64,000 nucleotides of DNA, from NCBI RefSeq assembly GCF_900104725.1, contig NZ_LT629758.1:1736001-1800000 (forward strand). Direction: 5' to 3'. Below are positions 42,141 to 50,423 of this stretch, in pieces. Made by a program: the position numbers and the translations under genes. This stretch comes from Actinoplanes derwentensis (lineage in GTDB: Bacteria > Actinomycetota > Actinomycetes > Mycobacteriales > Micromonosporaceae). A model generated the notes under the pieces. It saw nothing but the letters and a program-made list of their open reading frames with translations, was not told the origin of the DNA and did no database searches. Every line of letters starts with the position of its first letter. The stretch's first letter is position 1.

Positions 42141-42743
42141 ACCGGTTTACTCCGCATCGGGGAGCTCGCCGCTCAGGCCGGGGTCTCCACCCGCACCGTT
42201 GACTATTACACGCAGTTGGGGCTGCTCACGTGCGCCGACCGCACCGGGGGTGGCTTCCGTCTCTATGATCAGACTGCTGTTGACACGATCGCCACGGTGA
42301 AGAGCCTGGAAGTCCACGGCCTGAACCTGCAGACCATCGCCACTGCCCTGCACGGTGAAGCCGACCGTGACCTCGCCGCCGGACTGGCCGACCTCTCCAC
42401 CGACCTGCACGCCCTCCAGCAGGCCGCCGAGGGAGCCCCGCATGCGCACGCCCTTCTCACCTTGATCAGCGGCCGGGCACACGCCCTGATCGACCTCGCC
42501 CTCGCGATAGTCGACTCCCCGCTGGTCTGGCAACCATACAGTCGCACGTACCGGTGTCCGGTTAACCCCTTTCTGGTACGCCAGGGTGAAGCCCCGGCCC
42601 CGGCCCCGCGAGGCGGCGACGGAGGCCTCAGTTCCGTTACACCAGCGGTTCGGCGACGTTGCGGGCCTGGGCGTGAGCGGTGCGCCGAGCCGGATCCGGA
42701 TCGGTCACGTCGGGCCCGAACCGGATCGGGTGGATCTCGGTGA
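42138..42743 (+). CDS. MerR family regulator, restored at attR
   Basis: A 201-residue MerR-type protein. The winged helix-turn-helix lies at residues 4-72 (LLRIGELAAQAGVSTRTVDY, then GFRLYDQTAVDTIATVKSLE), and a helical C-terminal part follows. The first five codons come from the prophage (MTGLL in place of MSDLL), the rest from the host, so the protein is almost unchanged. The last ~45 residues look random and overlap a pseudogene tail to tail, so the original end may have been lost. Before integration it was divergent from the CNNM gene at 15384. Confidence 0.85.
   Translation: MTGLLRIGELAAQAGVSTRTVDYYTQLGLLTCADRTGGGFRLYDQTAVDTIATVKSLEVHGLNLQTIATALHGEADRDLAAGLADLSTDLHALQQAAEGAPHAHALLTLISGRAHALIDLALAIVDSPLVWQPYSRTYRCPVNPFLVRQGEAPAPAPRGGDGGLSSVTPAVRRRCGPGRERCAEPDPDRSRRARTGSGGSR
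42153..42214 (+). repeat. attR core, 62-bp direct repeat
   Basis: Identical to 15438-15499. To the left is phage DNA with the integrase gene; to the right the host merR gene continues QLGLLTCADRTGGG. Recombination of the two copies would give the intact host gene and a circular phage. Confidence 0.93.
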
Positions 42744-43097
42744 CCCCGGCCCAGCGCAGCCAGCCCTCCAGGTACGGGGACTGGAAGTCCGCGCCGAACT
42801 CGGGCGGCAGGCCGGGCCGGTAGACCGCGCTCGTGTAGATGATCGCGGCACGCTTGCCGCGCAGCAGCCCTCGATAGCCGGACGCCGGATCGAACGCGAA
42901 GACCAGGCCCGGCTGGCTGATCACGTCGATCAGCTGCTTGAGGATGTAGGGGATGCCGGCGTTCCACATCGGGACGCTGAACAGGTAGGTGTCGGCGGCG
43001 TCGAAGCGCCGGAACACGGCGGCCGAGGCGTCCCGGGCGGTGGTGGCGGGCCCGGACGGGGTCCGCGCGGTGAGGCGGAGATGTGCAGCAGGTTCAT
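42637..43097 (-). pseudogene. FMN-dependent NADH-azoreductase / flavodoxin-fold quinone reductase, internally deleted
   Basis: The start (MNLLHISASPRG, ATG at 43095-43097) is the FMN-phosphate loop of AzoR. After about 12 residues the frame changes, and the rest continues as FRRFDAADTYLFSVPMWNAG, IPYILKQLIDVISQPGLVFA and GVTEIHPIRFGPDV in another frame. About 65-70 residues of the normal ~200 are missing between the parts. So the gene is broken by a deletion with frameshift. It lies divergent from a MarR gene that probably once repressed it. Confidence 0.8.
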
Positions 43098-43165
43098 GAC
43101 GGCTCCTCGGTTGGTGCGTGCGCCCGGGTTCTTCTCTCCGCAGCGTGGGTCACTCTCCCCGTAGA

Positions 43166-43210
43166 GTGCGTGCGCACGCACATTCAAATGCTGATGTGTG
43201 CGTGCGCACA
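43166..43210. promoter_or_regulatory. MarR-type operators
   Basis: GTGCGTGCGCACGCAC (43166-43181) is a perfect 16-bp palindrome, and TGTGCGTGCGCACA (43197-43210) is a close second copy. They lie between the azoreductase remnant and the MarR gene, where MarR would control both. Confidence 0.65.
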
Positions 43211-43231
43211 AGAAATCGCTACCATCGGGTG

Positions 43232-43666
43232 ATGAGCGACACTGACGTGGCTGCCTGGTCAGCCCTGCTCCGGGTGCACGCCGCCCTGGTGCCGGCCCTC
43301 GACCGCGAACTGCAGAACACCTGCAACCTGCCGCTGACCTGGTACGACGTGCTGTTGGAGCTATACCACGCCCCCGACCGCCGGCTGAGCATGGGCGAAC
43401 TCGGACAGAAAGCCGTCGTCAGCCGCACCCGCGTCAGCCGCGTGGTGGAAGCCCTCGGGGCAGCCGGCCTGGTCACCCGGGAAGGCAACCCCGACGACCG
43501 GCGCAGCGCCTACGCGACGCTGACCGAAGCCGGCCGCGAACGGTTCCGGGCCGCCGCCCCCGTCTACATGGCCGGCATCAAACGCCACTTCACCGACCTG
43601 ATGACAAAGGGTGAGGCCCGGACGGTGGCGCTAGCCCTGGAGAAGGTCCTGACCCAGACCCGCTGA
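43232..43666 (+). CDS. MarR family transcriptional regulator
   Basis: A 144-residue MarR protein with the winged helix at residues 35-100: LTWYDVLLELYHAPDRRLSM, LGQKAVVSRTRVSRVVEALG, then the wing LVTREGNPDDRRSAYATLTE. ATG 43232 is chosen because homology begins there. Operators with strong symmetry lie just upstream. Its likely old target, the divergent azoreductase gene, is broken, so it may now regulate only itself or distant genes. Confidence 0.88.
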   Translation: MSDTDVAAWSALLRVHAALVPALDRELQNTCNLPLTWYDVLLELYHAPDRRLSMGELGQKAVVSRTRVSRVVEALGAAGLVTREGNPDDRRSAYATLTEAGRERFRAAAPVYMAGIKRHFTDLMTKGEARTVALALEKVLTQTR

Positions 43667-43910
43667 ACCCCGGCTGGCGCGCGGCAGCAGGTTGATTACG
43701 GCCCGGCCCGGCTTCTTCTGGCTCGGCCTCTCCTGGCTCGGCTTACCTTGGCCTGGTTCCGTGAACGCTCCCCGGCGAGCGGGTGACCGATGTCAGCGAG
43801 CCGGTCACGATCCCGTATCGGGCCGTCTCGGTGCTGGAAACAGGGCAGAAGCGGCAATCGAAGCTCTGGTACGTTGCGGGCTTCAACGGGGTACTGAGTA
43901 AGGATTGACA

Positions 43911-44378
43911 TTGCTTCACAAGCGCTTTGGGCTGCTTCTCTCCTCCGTCGCCATGGTCGCGCTGATCGGTGCCTGTGACTCGGCCACCGAGTCGACCGAC
44001 ACTGCGGGCACGCCCGCCAGCCCGGCAGTTCCGGCCGAGGCGGCCAGCGCGGCACCGACCGTGGACGAGGCCACCAAGAAGGCCTGCACCGAACTACTCG
44101 CCGCGATCGACGACAATGCGAAACTGGTCGCTGAAGCCGAGAAGATCGGCCCGCCAGCCGGCCACATCGCCGTCGGCGCTCAGTACATCGCCGGCTCCAT
44201 GGACCTCTACGCCAAGGCCATCGGTGCCGGCCCCGCAGTCACCGAAGCCGCGAGCAAGGTGGCCGACGAGATGGACGCGCTGGACAAGGCCTACCAGAAG
44301 AACCCCGACAAAAAGCCGAGCAAGGCCGACTTGGCCGAGGCGATAACCGGCTTGGAAGCAGCCTGCGGCCAGGGCTGA
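43911..44378 (+). CDS. Secreted lipoprotein of unknown function
   Basis: A 155-residue protein starting at TTG 43911 (AAGGA 7 bases upstream; TTG 43905 is an alternative). The signal sequence FGLLLSSVAMVALIGAC ends in a lipobox with Cys at about residue 22. It is followed by a Ser/Thr/Ala/Pro linker and a helical domain (TKKACTELLAAIDDNAKLVA to ITGLEAACGQG) with two Cys that may form a disulfide. It should be anchored on the outer face of the cell membrane. No family recognised. Confidence 0.7.
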   Translation: MLHKRFGLLLSSVAMVALIGACDSATESTDTAGTPASPAVPAEAASAAPTVDEATKKACTELLAAIDDNAKLVAEAEKIGPPAGHIAVGAQYIAGSMDLYAKAIGAGPAVTEAASKVADEMDALDKAYQKNPDKKPSKADLAEAITGLEAACGQG

Positions 44379-44711
44379 TCACCCAGCCCAGCCCCGCCCC
44401 GCCCGGCAACCAGCTGGCCTCGTCTCGCCCAGGCCTGGCCTGGCCTCGCCTGGCCCGGCGCGGTCACCAGTCGGCCCCGCCGGCCACAAATCGGCTGCGC
44501 CTCGCCCGGCCCGGTCGCCATTCGGCCCCGCTCTGCCGCCCTCGGTAACTGGCCGGTCCGCCGGATCGGAGCGGCGCCCGGCCTCCCGGCGGGTGACGGC
44601 TGATACCCGGTGGTTCGTAGGCGAGCGGGTTGGCGGTGAGTATCGCTCACGCCCGGCGGTCGCGTTGGGCACCGTGCGTGGTGGCGCTACCTCGCGGGGT
44701 AGATACGGGCG
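44379..44711. other. GC-rich low-complexity intergenic region
   Basis: About 330 bases of repeated GGCC, CCTGG and GCCCCG units in irregular order (for example CCAGGCCTGGCCTGGCC). Open frames here are chance results of the base composition. It could form many hairpins and end the lipoprotein transcript. Confidence 0.5.
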
Positions 44712-45077
44712 GTGTGGTTGCGGTTGTGGGGTGTCGACTCGTACCGGAAAGCGGGGTTGATCCTCATGGGCCGGGAGCGGACGACCATCGCTGAGATCAC
44801 CGACGTTACCGAGGCTTCGCTGGCCACCGTGCCGAAGGTGTGGATCGGGCGGGCCGAGGTGTGGGACCGGACGCGGCGGCGGGTCAAGAACCTGCTGCGG
44901 GGGCGCGGTTATCGTGGCCGCTCGGTGCTGTGTGTCCGTTCCCGATCAGCGGTGCCCCGGCTCGTCTCTCCAACCTCTCGCACCGACCACAGCTCTCCCC
45001 GGCCCGTCTCCCCCCAGCCGATTTCATCCCGGCCCGTCCTCCCCAGCCCTACTTCCATTTCGGCTAGCCGTAGCTGA
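44712..45077 (+). CDS. Doubtful hypothetical protein
   Basis: A possible 121-residue product whose first 70 residues look protein-like (GRERTTIAEITDVTEASLAT, VPKVWIGRAEVWDRTRRRVK) with host-like codon use, but whose C-terminal 45 residues are Ser/Pro/Arg low-complexity from a CCCGG-rich stretch. It has no clear ribosome-binding site. It may be a remnant that has lost its true end. No family recognised. Confidence 0.25.
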   Translation: MWLRLWGVDSYRKAGLILMGRERTTIAEITDVTEASLATVPKVWIGRAEVWDRTRRRVKNLLRGRGYRGRSVLCVRSRSAVPRLVSPTSRTDHSSPRPVSPQPISSRPVLPSPTSISASRS

Positions 45078-45185
45078 GCAATGTCATAGCGGGTCCATGA
45101 CGTTGCTGAACTACGGCTCGGCTTGCCTGGCCGTAGTTCAGACCTGTTATGGAGCTCCAGAACCTGGCTGAGCTACGGCTAGCCG
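45061..45185. repeat. Nested inverted repeats
   Basis: Outer arms CGGCTAGCCGTAGCT (45061-45075) and AGCTACGGCTAGCCG (45171-45185) match over 15 bases. Inside lie CTGAACTACGG (45106-45116) and CCGTAGTTCAG (45131-45141), 11 bases. The two arm pairs are also similar to each other. It could be a miniature element or a structured RNA; the rest of 45186-45355 holds nothing I can name. Confidence 0.6.
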
Positions 45186-45355
45186 TGGGGCATGAGTTTG
45201 ATTGGGAGCGGCATGTTGGACACCAGTCTGGGCGGGACGGGAGAGTCTTAGCCGGTAGTGCGCTTGCCGTGGCCGAATCCGCGCCTTGACCGTCGGCCTC
45301 GGTTTACACGGCCGGTGGCGGGGGTTCGGGGGGCGCCGTGTGTGTTGTTGTCCGG

Positions 45356-46003
45356 TCAGTTGCTGGTTGCGGCCCAGAGCAGGCCGCGTTCGGTGAGGGT
45401 CTGGATCTGTGGGACCTTCAGGTCGGCGGGGGAGTGGCCCAGCGTCGACACGAAGACGCGGCCCTTGCCGAAGTGTCGTGTCCACACGACGGGCATCACC
45501 ACGCCGGCGGTGTCCGGCTCGTCGTGTGCGCCGTCGAAGGTGGTGGTGGCCAGCACGTTCAGGCTCGGGTCGACGTGGCAGTAGTACTGCTCGGTGTGTA
45601 CGGCGAACGAGTCCAGGCCGGCGGTGATCGGGTGGTCGGCGGTGAAGTCGACCGTGTGGTCGATGAGGCCGCCGGGGTGGCAGACGAAACGGCCGCCGAC
45701 CATGAACTGGTAACGGGCCGCCTGATAGCCGAACGCGATGATCCCGCCGTGCCATCCGGCGAAACCGGCCCCGGCGCGCACTCGGCCGACCAGCCCGTCC
45801 TCCTGTTCGGCGGTGAGGTCGCCCCGGGTCCAGCACTGCACGATCAGGTCAGCGGCGTCGAGGATCGCCTTGTCGGTGTAGACGTCGAGAGTGTCGGCGA
45901 CGGTCACCGTGAAGTCCCGCGACTCGAGGAATCCCCGGAACTGGTCGGTGCAGGCTACCGGCTCGTGGCCGGTCCATCCGCCGCGGACGATCAACACGTT
46001 CAT
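45356..46003 (-). CDS. ThuA-like domain protein
   Basis: A 215-residue protein of the ThuA (class I glutamine amidotransferase-like) fold: MNVLIVRGGWTGHEPVACTD at the N-terminus, VRAGAGFAGWHGGIIAFGYQ, AARYQFMVGGRFVCHPGGLI, and DGAHDEPDTAGVVMPVVWTR with HFGKGRVFVSTLGHSPADL near the end. The family is linked to trehalose and other sugar use, but the reaction is not known. No sugar genes are adjacent. Nothing suggests membrane association. Confidence 0.82.
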   Translation of the reverse strand: MNVLIVRGGWTGHEPVACTDQFRGFLESRDFTVTVADTLDVYTDKAILDAADLIVQCWTRGDLTAEQEDGLVGRVRAGAGFAGWHGGIIAFGYQAARYQFMVGGRFVCHPGGLIDHTVDFTADHPITAGLDSFAVHTEQYYCHVDPSLNVLATTTFDGAHDEPDTAGVVMPVVWTRHFGKGRVFVSTLGHSPADLKVPQIQTLTERGLLWAATSN

Positions 46004-46234
46004 GATCGGTCCAGCTTAGCCCGGCGGCGCGGCGCTGATCCGCGGCGCGGCGCAGGGCAGCGCTGGCCACGTCCGGCTCTCGGCCTCCAGAAGGGCGGAG
46101 AAGCCGTTGCGACCCATGCTGAGACGGCGTTCGAAGACCGCATCGGATCGTGTCCAAGGCTGTCCAACCCCGGCCGACATCGCGGGCGCCCGTCGATGTC
46201 GCCGCGCTAGCGTCCGCGCGCAGACACGCTGACG

Positions 46235-48067
46235 ATGGGGGATGTCTTGCGAGGCAACAGGATTCGCCGGGTCGTGACCGGACTGACGGGGTCCGCGATG
46301 CTGCTGGCACTGGGGGCGGTGCCGGCGCACGCCAAGGATCAGAACGACGTCGAGAGCCGCAAACGGCAGGTCACCTCGACCGGCGCAGGGACGCCCCGGC
46401 CGGCGGTGACGGCGCCCGGTGACACGGTTCAGCTCGTCGTCGGTTTCGACGCGGGGGTGAGCGCGGCCACCGCGACCCGCAGCCTCGGCACCGCCGGTGT
46501 GCGCGCCGCGGACAGCGCGCCACTGGCGAAGCTGGGTGTGCGCACGGTGAGCGTGCCGCGGTCGCGGAGTGCGGCGGTGACGGCGACGCTGCGGTCGGCG
46601 CCGGGCGTCACCTATGTGGAGGTCGACTCCGGGGTGCGGGCCGACGCGGTGGTCCCGAACGACCCGCGCTGGTCGGATCAGGGTGAGTTGCGGCAGATCA
46701 CCGTGCCGGACGCGTGGAGTCTCACGACCGGTTCGGCGGTGACCGTGGCGGTGGTCGACGGCGGGGTCGACGCGATCGGGGACCTGGCCGGGGCGGTCCT
46801 CAGCGGCCGTGACCTGGTGAACAACGACGCGATCGCCAACGACGAGAGTGGTCACGGCACCGCGGTGGCCTCGCTGATCGCGGCTCGGGGCAACAACGGG
46901 GCGGGGATCGCCGGGACCTGCTGGGCCTGCAAGATCCTGCCGGTGAAGGTGCTCGGTGCGGCGGGTGACGGCAGTATCGCCATCACCGCGGCGGGCATCG
47001 TGTACGCCGCCGATCGTGGGGCGAAGATCATCAACGCGTCGCTGGGCACTTCGCAGGACCTGGCGGTGCTCCGTGACGCGGTGTCGTACGCCCAGCGCAA
47101 GGGTTCCCTGGTGGTGGCGTCGGCGGGCAACGACGCGGTGAAGACGCGGCGTTACCCGGCGGCCTACCCGGGGGTGATCGCGGTCGGTGGTACCGACGAG
47201 ACGAGTGACATCTTCCTGACGTTCGACCCGTGGACCTACGAGATCTACGGATCGAACTACGGGCCGGACTGGGTGGACGTCGCCGCGCCGTGGTGCACGC
47301 TCGCCGCTGACCTGGCGACCAAGGGCTACGCGAACTTCTGCGGCACCTCGGCGTCGGCACCGTTGGTGGCCGGGACGATCGCGCTGATGAAGTCCAGGCA
47401 TCCCGGTGCGACCAACACGGCGCTGGTGCAGAGCCTGACGGCGACCGCCAAGGCCACCGAGACCACGGGTTTCACCCAGTTCGGTGAGATCCGCGCGGGC
47501 CGGGCGGTGGCCGGTGTGGACACGAGCGCACCGCGGATCACCGGATCGAGCCCGCGCCAGTCGGCCCGGTTCCGGGGCACGCTCACCGTGCAGGCGACCG
47601 GGGTCTCCGACTCCGGTTCCGGGGTGGCCTACGCCGACCTGTACGCCGACGGCCGTTTCGTCGGCCGGGACACCACCGCGCCGTACGCGGTGCGGTTCAA
47701 CGGCAGCAAGCTCAACCGCGCGGTCGCCCTGCAGTGGCGGGTGTCGGACCGGGCCGGCAACCAGGCCCGTTACAACCGCAAGGTGATCGCCGACAACCGC
47801 GGTCCGGCTCTGAAGATCACCAAGGCCCCGCGCAACGGTGCGAAGGTGCGGGGCACGGTCACCGTCACGGTCAAGGCCACCGATGCGGCAGGTGTCGCCC
47901 GCACCGAGGTCCTGATCAACGGCAAGGTCGTGGCGCGGGACACCAAAGCCCCGTGGACCTTCAAGATCAAGGTCGCTAAATACGGCAAGACGTTGACCGT
48001 GCGGGTCCGCGCGGTGGACAAGGTCGGCAACGTCACCACCACCGGCGCCCGTACCTGGAAACGCTGA
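46235..48067 (+). CDS. Secreted subtilisin-like serine protease (S8) with Ig-like C-terminal repeats
   Basis: A 610-residue protease. Signal peptide at residues 8-33 (ending VPAHA), propeptide to about 140, catalytic domain 145-410 with Asp175 (VAVVDGGVD), His207 (ESGHGTAVASLIA), the oxyanion Asn299 (SAGND) and Ser372 (GTSASAP). Two Ig-like beta repeats follow (DTSAPRITGSSPRQSARFRG and NRGPALKITKAPRNGAKVRG), which may bind the cell wall or substrate. One Cys pair is at FCGTS/WCTLAA. The start codon is uncertain by a few codons. It acts outside the cell. Confidence 0.9.
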   Translation: MGDVLRGNRIRRVVTGLTGSAMLLALGAVPAHAKDQNDVESRKRQVTSTGAGTPRPAVTAPGDTVQLVVGFDAGVSAATATRSLGTAGVRAADSAPLAKLGVRTVSVPRSRSAAVTATLRSAPGVTYVEVDSGVRADAVVPNDPRWSDQGELRQITVPDAWSLTTGSAVTVAVVDGGVDAIGDLAGAVLSGRDLVNNDAIANDESGHGTAVASLIAARGNNGAGIAGTCWACKILPVKVLGAAGDGSIAITAAGIVYAADRGAKIINASLGTSQDLAVLRDAVSYAQRKGSLVVASAGNDAVKTRRYPAAYPGVIAVGGTDETSDIFLTFDPWTYEIYGSNYGPDWVDVAAPWCTLAADLATKGYANFCGTSASAPLVAGTIALMKSRHPGATNTALVQSLTATAKATETTGFTQFGEIRAGRAVAGVDTSAPRITGSSPRQSARFRGTLTVQATGVSDSGSGVAYADLYADGRFVGRDTTAPYAVRFNGSKLNRAVALQWRVSDRAGNQARYNRKVIADNRGPALKITKAPRNGAKVRGTVTVTVKATDAAGVARTEVLINGKVVARDTKAPWTFKIKVAKYGKTLTVRVRAVDKVGNVTTTGARTWKR

Positions 48068-48161
48068 CCGGAATCGAGGACACCATGGACCGGAGCCGGG
48101 CGGTAACGTCGTGGCTCCGGTCCGTTCGCGCGGCCGGGCGGAGAACGACGAAGGGTTCCAG

Positions 48162-50423
48162 GTGCCGGCCGACATCATCACCGTGGCGGAGTTCGGACAG
48201 TTGCTCCGCCGGCTCCGGCGCCGGCAGGCCCGCAACGCCGGCAGCAAGGAGTTGACGTACCGGCAGCTGGCCGAGCGGACCGGATGGTCGCACGGGATCG
48301 TCGGGGAATACCTGGCCGGGCGAGTGCTGCCGCCGACCGACCGCCTCGATGTCCTCGTCCGGCTGCTCGGCGCCACACCGGCGGAACAGGGCCAGTTCGC
48401 GACCGCCCGGGACCGGCTGGAGGAACAGCGCCGCCCGGGGACCGCCACCCGCGCCCCGGTGCCCCGGGAACTGCCCGCACCGTCGGGGACGTTCGCCGCC
48501 CGCACCGCGGAGATGTCCCGGCTGGACGCGATGTTGCCCGACCGGCGCCCGGTGGTGATCAGCGGGATGGCGGGCGTCGGCAAGACGACCCTGGCCCTGC
48601 ACTGGGCGCGCGGCGTCGCCGACCGTTTCCCGGACGGCCAGTTGTACCTGAACCTGCGCGGTTTCCACCCGGCCGGCGCGGTCGGCACCCACGAAGCCCT
48701 GCAACAGCTCCTCGGCTCGCTCGGCGTGCCGCCGGAACGGCTCCCGGCGAGCCCGGAGGCTCAGGAACGTTTGTACCGCACGATGCTCAGCGGCCGGCGG
48801 TCGCTGGTGGTCCTTGACAACGTCGCCGACGCCGAGCACGTCCGGCCGCTGCTGCCGCCGGAGGGCTGCCTCTGCGTGCTGACCAGCCGTGATCATCTGA
48901 CCGGCCTGATCGTGGCCGAGGGCGCCCAGTCGTTGACCCTGCAGCCGTTCGGCGTTCCGGACGGCCGGGAGCTGCTGGCCCGCAGACTGGGCGCGGACCG
49001 GCTCGCCGGCGACGACACCGCGGTCGGCCGTATCGTCGCAGCCTGCGGTGGCCTCCCGCTGGCGCTGGCCCTGGTCGCCGCCCGGGCCACGATCCATCCG
49101 ACCTTCGAGCTGGCGGAGATCGCCGCGCGGCTGGATCAGGCTGCCGGTGGACTGTCCGCGTTGCGCAGCGACGACGTGAACACCGATGTCCGGGCCGCGT
49201 TCTCCTGCTCCTACCGCCTGCTTGCGGACGCCGGGCAGCGCATGTTCCGGCTGCTCGGGCTGCATCCGGGGCCCGACGTGTCCGACCGTGCCGCGGCTGC
49301 CCTGGCCGGGACGACACCGGGCGAGGCCCGCGCCGTCCTCGACGATCTCGCCCGCGCCCAGCTCCTCACCGAGCACCGGCCGGGCCGCTACGTCTCCCAC
49401 GACCTGCTGCGCGCCTACGCCGCGGAACTGACCGCCGAGGCCGATCCACCTGCTGAACGCCGGGCGGCGCAGCTCCGGCTGATGAATTACATGGTGTCCG
49501 CGGCGTGCGAGGCCGCCATCACGATCAACCCGCTGCGTAAACCCCTCACACCCGGAGCCGGGGAACCGTACGACAGCGAGGCGCACGCGATGGCCTGGTT
49601 CCGCGACGAGCATCAGGTGCTGCTCGCCGTCTTCCGGCTCGCGGCCAGCCTCGGGGCGGATCGTCTCACCTGGCGACTCGCCTGGGGCATCGGCGAATTC
49701 CTCGACCGCAACGGCAGCCTGCAGGACTGGACCGCGGTCCAGTCCACCGCGCTCGCCGCGGCGGAACGCCTGGACGACCCCGCCGCCCAGGCGTTCTCCC
49801 ACCGGGTCCTCGCCAACGGCTGCATCCGGCTGGACCGGCCGCACGACGCGCTCAGTCACCTGGCCCGGGCCCTCGACCTGTATCTGTCGCTGGACGACCT
49901 GGCCGACGCCGCGACGACCCTCTACCTGACGGCCTGGGCCCACAGCCTCAGAGGCGACTGGCCGCAGGCCATCGACCACGGTGAACGGGCCATCGCCCTG
50001 GCCCGCCGCGCCGACGACCCGGTGGTGCTGGGCCTGGCCCTGAACATGGCCGGGCACCTGCACGCCGAACAGGGTCGGTACGACGTCACGCTGGACCGTT
50101 GCGGGGAGGCGGCCCGGTTGCAACGCGCGATCGGCCACCGGGTCGGGCTGTCCGCGACCCTGGACACCCTCGGTGTCGCCCACCAGGCGCTCGGCCGTCC
50201 CGAACTGGCCGTCGAACACTACCGCGAGGGGATGCGGCTGCACGCCGAGCTGGGTGACCGGTACAACGAGGCGGACATGGCGGTGCGACTCGGCGACGCG
50301 TACGCCGCGGTCGCCGACCACACCGCCGCCGCCGGGACCTGGCAGCGCGGGCTCGCCGTCATCGAGGCCATGGACCATCCCGCCGAGGCCGGTCTCCGCG
50401 AGCGCCTCGCCGCCCTGGGGTGA
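48162..50423 (+). CDS. STAND ATPase regulator: XRE-type HTH, NB-ARC and TPR domains
   Basis: A 753-residue protein from GTG 48162 (GAAGG 7 bases upstream; GTG 48111 is possible). Residues 7-70 resemble an XRE helix-turn-helix (VAEFGQLLRRLRRR, LAERTGWSHGIVGEYLAGRV). The NB-ARC ATPase has Walker A GMAGVGKTT at 135-143, Walker B SLVVLDN and ACGGLPLALAL. From about residue 500 TPR-like helix pairs run to the end. Such proteins resemble the AfsR/SARP-linked group but without the SARP domain. It starts 95 bases after the protease, so may be co-transcribed. Confidence 0.85.
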   Translation: MPADIITVAEFGQLLRRLRRRQARNAGSKELTYRQLAERTGWSHGIVGEYLAGRVLPPTDRLDVLVRLLGATPAEQGQFATARDRLEEQRRPGTATRAPVPRELPAPSGTFAARTAEMSRLDAMLPDRRPVVISGMAGVGKTTLALHWARGVADRFPDGQLYLNLRGFHPAGAVGTHEALQQLLGSLGVPPERLPASPEAQERLYRTMLSGRRSLVVLDNVADAEHVRPLLPPEGCLCVLTSRDHLTGLIVAEGAQSLTLQPFGVPDGRELLARRLGADRLAGDDTAVGRIVAACGGLPLALALVAARATIHPTFELAEIAARLDQAAGGLSALRSDDVNTDVRAAFSCSYRLLADAGQRMFRLLGLHPGPDVSDRAAAALAGTTPGEARAVLDDLARAQLLTEHRPGRYVSHDLLRAYAAELTAEADPPAERRAAQLRLMNYMVSAACEAAITINPLRKPLTPGAGEPYDSEAHAMAWFRDEHQVLLAVFRLAASLGADRLTWRLAWGIGEFLDRNGSLQDWTAVQSTALAAAERLDDPAAQAFSHRVLANGCIRLDRPHDALSHLARALDLYLSLDDLADAATTLYLTAWAHSLRGDWPQAIDHGERAIALARRADDPVVLGLALNMAGHLHAEQGRYDVTLDRCGEAARLQRAIGHRVGLSATLDTLGVAHQALGRPELAVEHYREGMRLHAELGDRYNEADMAVRLGDAYAAVADHTAAAGTWQRGLAVIEAMDHPAEAGLRERLAALG

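Larger units (their letters stand above)
15500..42152. mobile_element. Small siphovirus-type prophage, IS-damaged
   Basis: A complete module order is visible: early genes, terminase, portal, protease-capsid, connectors, tail, tape measure, fibres, endolysin, integrase. It is bounded by a 62-bp repeat and is lower in GC than the host on both sides. Five IS copies make up 5,880 bases including one duplication each, so the original element was about 20.8 kb. I see no replication or recombination genes and no recognisable CI-type repressor. terL, the tape measure gene and a fibre gene are split, so virions should not form, but excision could still happen. Confidence 0.93.

Noticed and set aside
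44379..45077. Several overlapping open frames on both strands
   Set aside because: Low-complexity GC-rich DNA produces them; only 44712-45077 was kept, with low confidence.
46016..48688. Minus-strand open frame of 890 codons
   Set aside because: It is antisense to the subtilisin gene, whose catalytic triad and signal peptide are clear. The frame has Arg/Gly/His-rich composition typical of high-GC antisense frames.
48033..50378. Minus-strand open frame of 781 codons
   Set aside because: Antisense to the NB-ARC/TPR protein; no domain motifs and biased composition.
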